Positions 61,209-64,000 of a stretch of DNA of 64,000 nt are shown here, piece after piece. The position numbers and the translations under genes are program-made. Each line of letters begins with the position of its first letter. Position 1 is the first letter of the stretch. The notes under the pieces are model-generated. The model was not told where the DNA came from. It did not search any database and saw only the letters and a program-made list of their open reading frames with translations. The DNA lies in contig DASYBC010000108.1 of NCBI GenBank assembly GCA_036500965.1, positions 1-64,000 of the forward strand, written 5' to 3'. Origin of the DNA: AP-15 sp036500965. Its GTDB lineage: Bacteria; Pseudomonadota; Alphaproteobacteria; ATCC43930; CGMCC-115725.

Positions 61209-62588
61209 ATGCCGCATCGCTTCGACCCGACGATCCTGCGCGAATACGACATCCGCGGCATCGTTGGAGAGACCCTGTCGGCCGCCGATGCGCGGGCGGT
61301 CGGGCGCGCCTTCGCCCAGACCCTCGCCGCTGCCGGCGGTCGGCGCGTCGCTATCGGCTACGACGGGCGGCTGACCTCGCCCGAGCTCGAAGCGGCGCTG
61401 GTCGATGGCGTGGCGAGCGAAGGGGTGCGCGTCGTCCGCATCGGCCTCGGTCCGACGCCGATGCTCTACTATGCCGCGGCAACGCTCGGCGTCGATGGCG
61501 GGATCATGGTCACCGGCTCGCACAACCCATCCGATTACAACGGGTTCAAGTTCGTGGCCGGCGGCAAGCCATTTTACGGCGCCGCGATCCAGGCGCTCGG
61601 CGCGACCGCGCTCCAGCTTGGCCCACCCTCGGCTCAGCGCGGCAGCATCGAGGACCACGCGATCCGCGACGAGTATGTCGAGCGGCTGGCGCGCGACCAT
61701 CACGCTGGGCGCCCGCTAAACGTCGCCTGGGATCCGGGCAACGGCGCCACCGGCGAGGTCGTGCAGCGGCTGACGGCGCAGCTGCCGGGTCGTCACGTGC
61801 TGTTGAACGCCGCGATCGACGGCAATTTCCCGGCCCATCACCCCGACCCGACGGTGGCCGAGAACCTGGCTCAATTGCGCGAAGCGGTGGCCCGCGAGCA
61901 TTGCGATCTCGGCATCGCCTTTGACGGCGACGGCGACCGCATCGGCGTTGTCGACGCGCGCGGCGACATCTGGTGGGGCGATCAGCTGATGATCGTCTTG
62001 GCGCGCGAGGTGCTGGAACGGCATCCGGGGGCGCCGATCCTCGCCGACGTCAAGGCGAGCCAGGTGCTGTTCGACGAGATCGCCCGCATGGGCGGCCGCC
62101 CGGTCATGACCGCGACCGGGCATTCGCCGATCAAGGCCAAGCTCGCCGAGCTGCGAGCGCCGCTCGCCGGCGAGATGAGCGGGCACATCTTTTTCGCTGA
62201 CGGCTATTACGGCTTCGACGACGCCGTCTACGTCGCGGTGCGGCTGCTTAGCGTGCTCGGCCGCAGCGCCGAGAGCCTGGCCGAGTTGAGGGACCGGCTG
62301 CCGGTGGTGGTCAACACCCCGGAGCTGCGTTTCCCCTGCGCCGAGGCGCGCAAATTCGAGGTGGTGCGCGAGGTGCGCGATCGGCTGGCCGCTGCCGCGG
62401 CCGAGATGACGGACATCGATGGGGTGCGCGTGCGCACCGCCGACGGCTGGTGGCTGCTGCGCGCCTCGAACACGCAGGACGTGCTGGTCGCCCGCGCCGA
62501 ATCAACGAACGCCGCCGGGCTCGCCCGGCTCAAATCCGAGCTTTCGCAGCAGCTTGCCGGCAGCGGCATCGCGCTGCCCGACAACTGA
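61209..62588 (+). CDS. Phosphomannomutase/phosphoglucomutase
   Basis: 459 residues of the AlgC/ManB group. Phosphoserine loop MVTGSHNPSDYNGFK, metal loop FDGDGDRIG, sugar-binding GEMSGHIFFAD, phosphate-binding RASNTQDVLVARAE. Interconverts hexose 1- and 6-phosphates, supplying GalU next to it. Confidence 0.95.
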   Translation: MPHRFDPTILREYDIRGIVGETLSAADARAVGRAFAQTLAAAGGRRVAIGYDGRLTSPELEAALVDGVASEGVRVVRIGLGPTPMLYYAAATLGVDGGIMVTGSHNPSDYNGFKFVAGGKPFYGAAIQALGATALQLGPPSAQRGSIEDHAIRDEYVERLARDHHAGRPLNVAWDPGNGATGEVVQRLTAQLPGRHVLLNAAIDGNFPAHHPDPTVAENLAQLREAVAREHCDLGIAFDGDGDRIGVVDARGDIWWGDQLMIVLAREVLERHPGAPILADVKASQVLFDEIARMGGRPVMTATGHSPIKAKLAELRAPLAGEMSGHIFFADGYYGFDDAVYVAVRLLSVLGRSAESLAELRDRLPVVVNTPELRFPCAEARKFEVVREVRDRLAAAAAEMTDIDGVRVRTADGWWLLRASNTQDVLVARAESTNAAGLARLKSELSQQLAGSGIALPDN

Positions 62589-62610
62589 ACCGGGGCTGGT
62601 CCGGCTAGGC

Positions 62611-64000
62611 TTAACCGCGGCTGGGCGGCGCGGCGCGGATCGCCCGCCACAGCTTTTCTGCGTTCGCCGGCGGCTCGACCGGCGGGGCGCCGATTTGCGC
62701 CAGCGCGTCATTGACGGCATTCATCGCCGCGGGGATCGCGCCTAGGGTCCCGGCCTCGCCGACACCTTTGACGCCGAGCGGGTTATGCCCGGTCAGGGTC
62801 GGATTATTGCCAAGGCGGAAACTGCACAGATCGTCGGCGCGCGGCATCGAGTAATCCTGGAACGAGCCGGTCAAGAGCTGACCGCTCTCGGGGTCGTAGA
62901 CCACCCTTTCCATCAGCGCCTGGCCGACGCCCTGAACCACGCCGCCGTGGATTTGGCCCTCGCACAAGAGCGGGTTCAAGACGCGCCCGACATCATCGAC
63001 CGCGGTATAGCGGACGAGCTCGACCGCACCGGTCTGCTCGTCGATCTCGACCTCGCAGATATGCGCGCCGCTGGGAAAGGTCGCCGATCCGGCCGGGCCG
63101 TAATTCGCCCGCTCGGTAAAACCTGCGTCAATGTCGTTTGGCAGCCAGTTCGAATCGAACGACTGCCGGGCCACCTCGGCGAGGCTGACCGAGCGGTCGG
63201 TGCCGGCGATCGCGAATTTGCCGCCTTGGAAGACAACGTCATCGGCTGCCGCCTCCATGATCTGCGCGGCGATCTTGCGCCCCTTGTCGATCAGCCGGTC
63301 GGCCGCCACGACGATCGCCGAGCCGGCGAGCTGGGCCGAGCGCGAGCCGAAGGTGCCGATCCCCATCGTCACCAGGTCGCTGTCGCCATAGCGGTAGCGA
63401 ATGAGGTCGGCGTCGATGCCGAGCTTTTCCGACAGGATCTGCTTGAAGGTCGTGCCGTGGCCTTGGCCGTGATCCATGCTGCCGGTCATCAGCACCACCC
63501 CGCCCGCCGGATCGAAGCGGATTTCGGCATGCTCATAGTCGCGCCCGCCGGTGGCGGCAACCGTGGTGGCGACCCCGATGCCTAAGAGCCTGCCGCGTCT
63601 TCGCGCTGCTTCGCGCCGCGCGGCGGCATCACGGTAATCCGAGAGCGCCAGGCAATCCTCAAGGTTCTTGACGAAATCCCCAGCATCGTAGGTCTGCCGC
63701 AGCGCGGTCGTGAACGGCATCGCGCTCGGTGGGATCGTGTTGCGCCGGCGCAGCTCAACGGGCTCGATGCCGAGCTGGCGCGCCGCCCGGTCGATGATCG
63801 TTTCGGTGACGTAGAGCGGCTCGGGCCGGCTGCCGCCGCGATAAGGAGCGGTGGTCATCGTGTTGGTCAGCACGGCCACGACTTCGGCATGGACCGCCGG
63901 AATGCCGTAGGTGTTGACGAGGCAGCCGAGCCCGATCGTCAGCGGGATGGTCGGCCGGTCGGTCGAGTAATAGGCGCCGATTGCCGATTGCCAGCGCGCC
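62611..64000 (-). CDS. Molybdenum hydroxylase large subunit (xanthine dehydrogenase family), 5' end outside
   Basis: About 463 residues of the C-terminal part; the frame runs through base 64000 with QSAIGAYYSTDRPTIPL. Seen: PYRGGSRPEPLYVTETIIDR (Moco-binding), GSMDHGQGHGTTFKQILSEK, and the C-terminal GVGEAGTLGAIPAAMNAVND with the catalytic Glu. Resembles CoxL-like subunits but the CO-specific AYRCSFR loop would lie in or near this region and the loop here reads APYRGGSRPE, so it is a general aldehyde/xanthine-type enzyme rather than a CO dehydrogenase. Confidence 0.92.
   Translation of the reverse strand, partial: ARWQSAIGAYYSTDRPTIPLTIGLGCLVNTYGIPAVHAEVVAVLTNTMTTAPYRGGSRPEPLYVTETIIDRAARQLGIEPVELRRRNTIPPSAMPFTTALRQTYDAGDFVKNLEDCLALSDYRDAAARREAARRRGRLLGIGVATTVAATGGRDYEHAEIRFDPAGGVVLMTGSMDHGQGHGTTFKQILSEKLGIDADLIRYRYGDSDLVTMGIGTFGSRSAQLAGSAIVVAADRLIDKGRKIAAQIMEAAADDVVFQGGKFAIAGTDRSVSLAEVARQSFDSNWLPNDIDAGFTERANYGPAGSATFPSGAHICEVEIDEQTGAVELVRYTAVDDVGRVLNPLLCEGQIHGGVVQGVGQALMERVVYDPESGQLLTGSFQDYSMPRADDLCSFRLGNNPTLTGHNPLGVKGVGEAGTLGAIPAAMNAVNDALAQIGAPPVEPPANAEKLWRAIRAAPPSRG

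Noticed and set aside
1..64000. tRNA, rRNA or CRISPR arrays
   Set aside because: No T-arm-like GGTTCRAATCC with matching acceptor stems, no rRNA segments and no regularly spaced repeats were seen; the repeats found are isolated palindromic elements.
62611..64000. Carbon monoxide dehydrogenase large subunit
   Set aside because: The CO-specific active-site loop with its Cys is not seen; the corresponding loop reads APYRGGSRPE, pointing to a general molybdenum hydroxylase.

Overview
This window looks like the replication-origin neighbourhood of a high-GC alphaproteobacterial chromosome, probably Rhodospirillales-like; the genus cannot be settled from sequence reading alone. The block mltA - tim44 - secB - dnaQ - coaE - aroE - maf - ppsR, then hemE - hemH - hemJ - rho on the other side, matches what I recall of the genes flanking oriC in Caulobacter and relatives. 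The ppsR/hemE gap (14.9-15.3 kb) carries a Caulobacter-type DnaA G-box (TGATCCACA), three W-boxes (TCCCCA) and an AT-rich stretch, so I call it a putative oriC. Two parS sites (GTTTCACGTGAAAC) and parAB lie 19-23 kb away, which fits.

Left part (1-14.9 kb, mostly minus strand): lysyl-tRNA synthetase (cut by the window edge), an SbmA/YddA-like ABC exporter, the DNA-repair gene mmcB, the heptose enzyme hldE, a lutABC lactate-oxidation operon ending in an Smr-domain gene, a decayed mazF fragment, mltA, tim44, secB, dnaQ, coaE, aroE, maf and ppsR. Middle (15.3-25.2 kb): haem synthesis, rho, a quinone oxidoreductase, ogt, a DUF255 thioredoxin-like protein, a 2Fe-2S ferredoxin and mnmE. The mnmE gene carries an in-frame palindromic repeat inside its GTPase domain.

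At 25.2-27.6 kb is an AT-rich island: a 37-codon ORF with a strong terminator, a ribbon-helix-helix-like gene behind a 29-bp near-perfect palindrome, a small unknown gene, and, from a shared bidirectional promoter, a winged-helix / GHKL-ATPase / STAS-like (DUF4325) fusion. Next come an hxlR-emrA-emrB efflux operon, a short tetrapyrrole-methylase-like gene, and parB-parA-rsmG-mnmG in inverted orientation relative to mnmE. A second AT-rich island (36.0-37.9 kb) holds three small genes, one with a degenerate zinc-protease-like KELMH motif, an IS1-like transposase remnant and a second parS. The two islands sit at what look like the two ends of a roughly 11-kb inversion.

The right part (38.3-64 kb) is mainly metabolic and transport genes: a Kch-like potassium channel, an AaeAB-like efflux operon (HlyD / DUF1656 / FUSC), a TauD-type dioxygenase next to a frameshifted class III aminotransferase, an Nmad/PUA-like small protein, a decayed hicB, a metallo-beta-lactamase hydrolase, a polysaccharide deacetylase, a GNAT enzyme, an ArsB/NhaD-type permease, an MFS gene with a large internal in-frame deletion, an intradiol dioxygenase - nitroreductase - carboxymuconolactone decarboxylase run, cobB, an aldo/keto reductase, a TrmH-type methylase, an MFS/LysR pair, a DTW-domain gene, galU, a phosphomannomutase, and the start-truncated large subunit of a molybdenum hydroxylase. 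No tRNA, rRNA or CRISPR array was seen. Several short palindromic repeat families occur between and inside genes.
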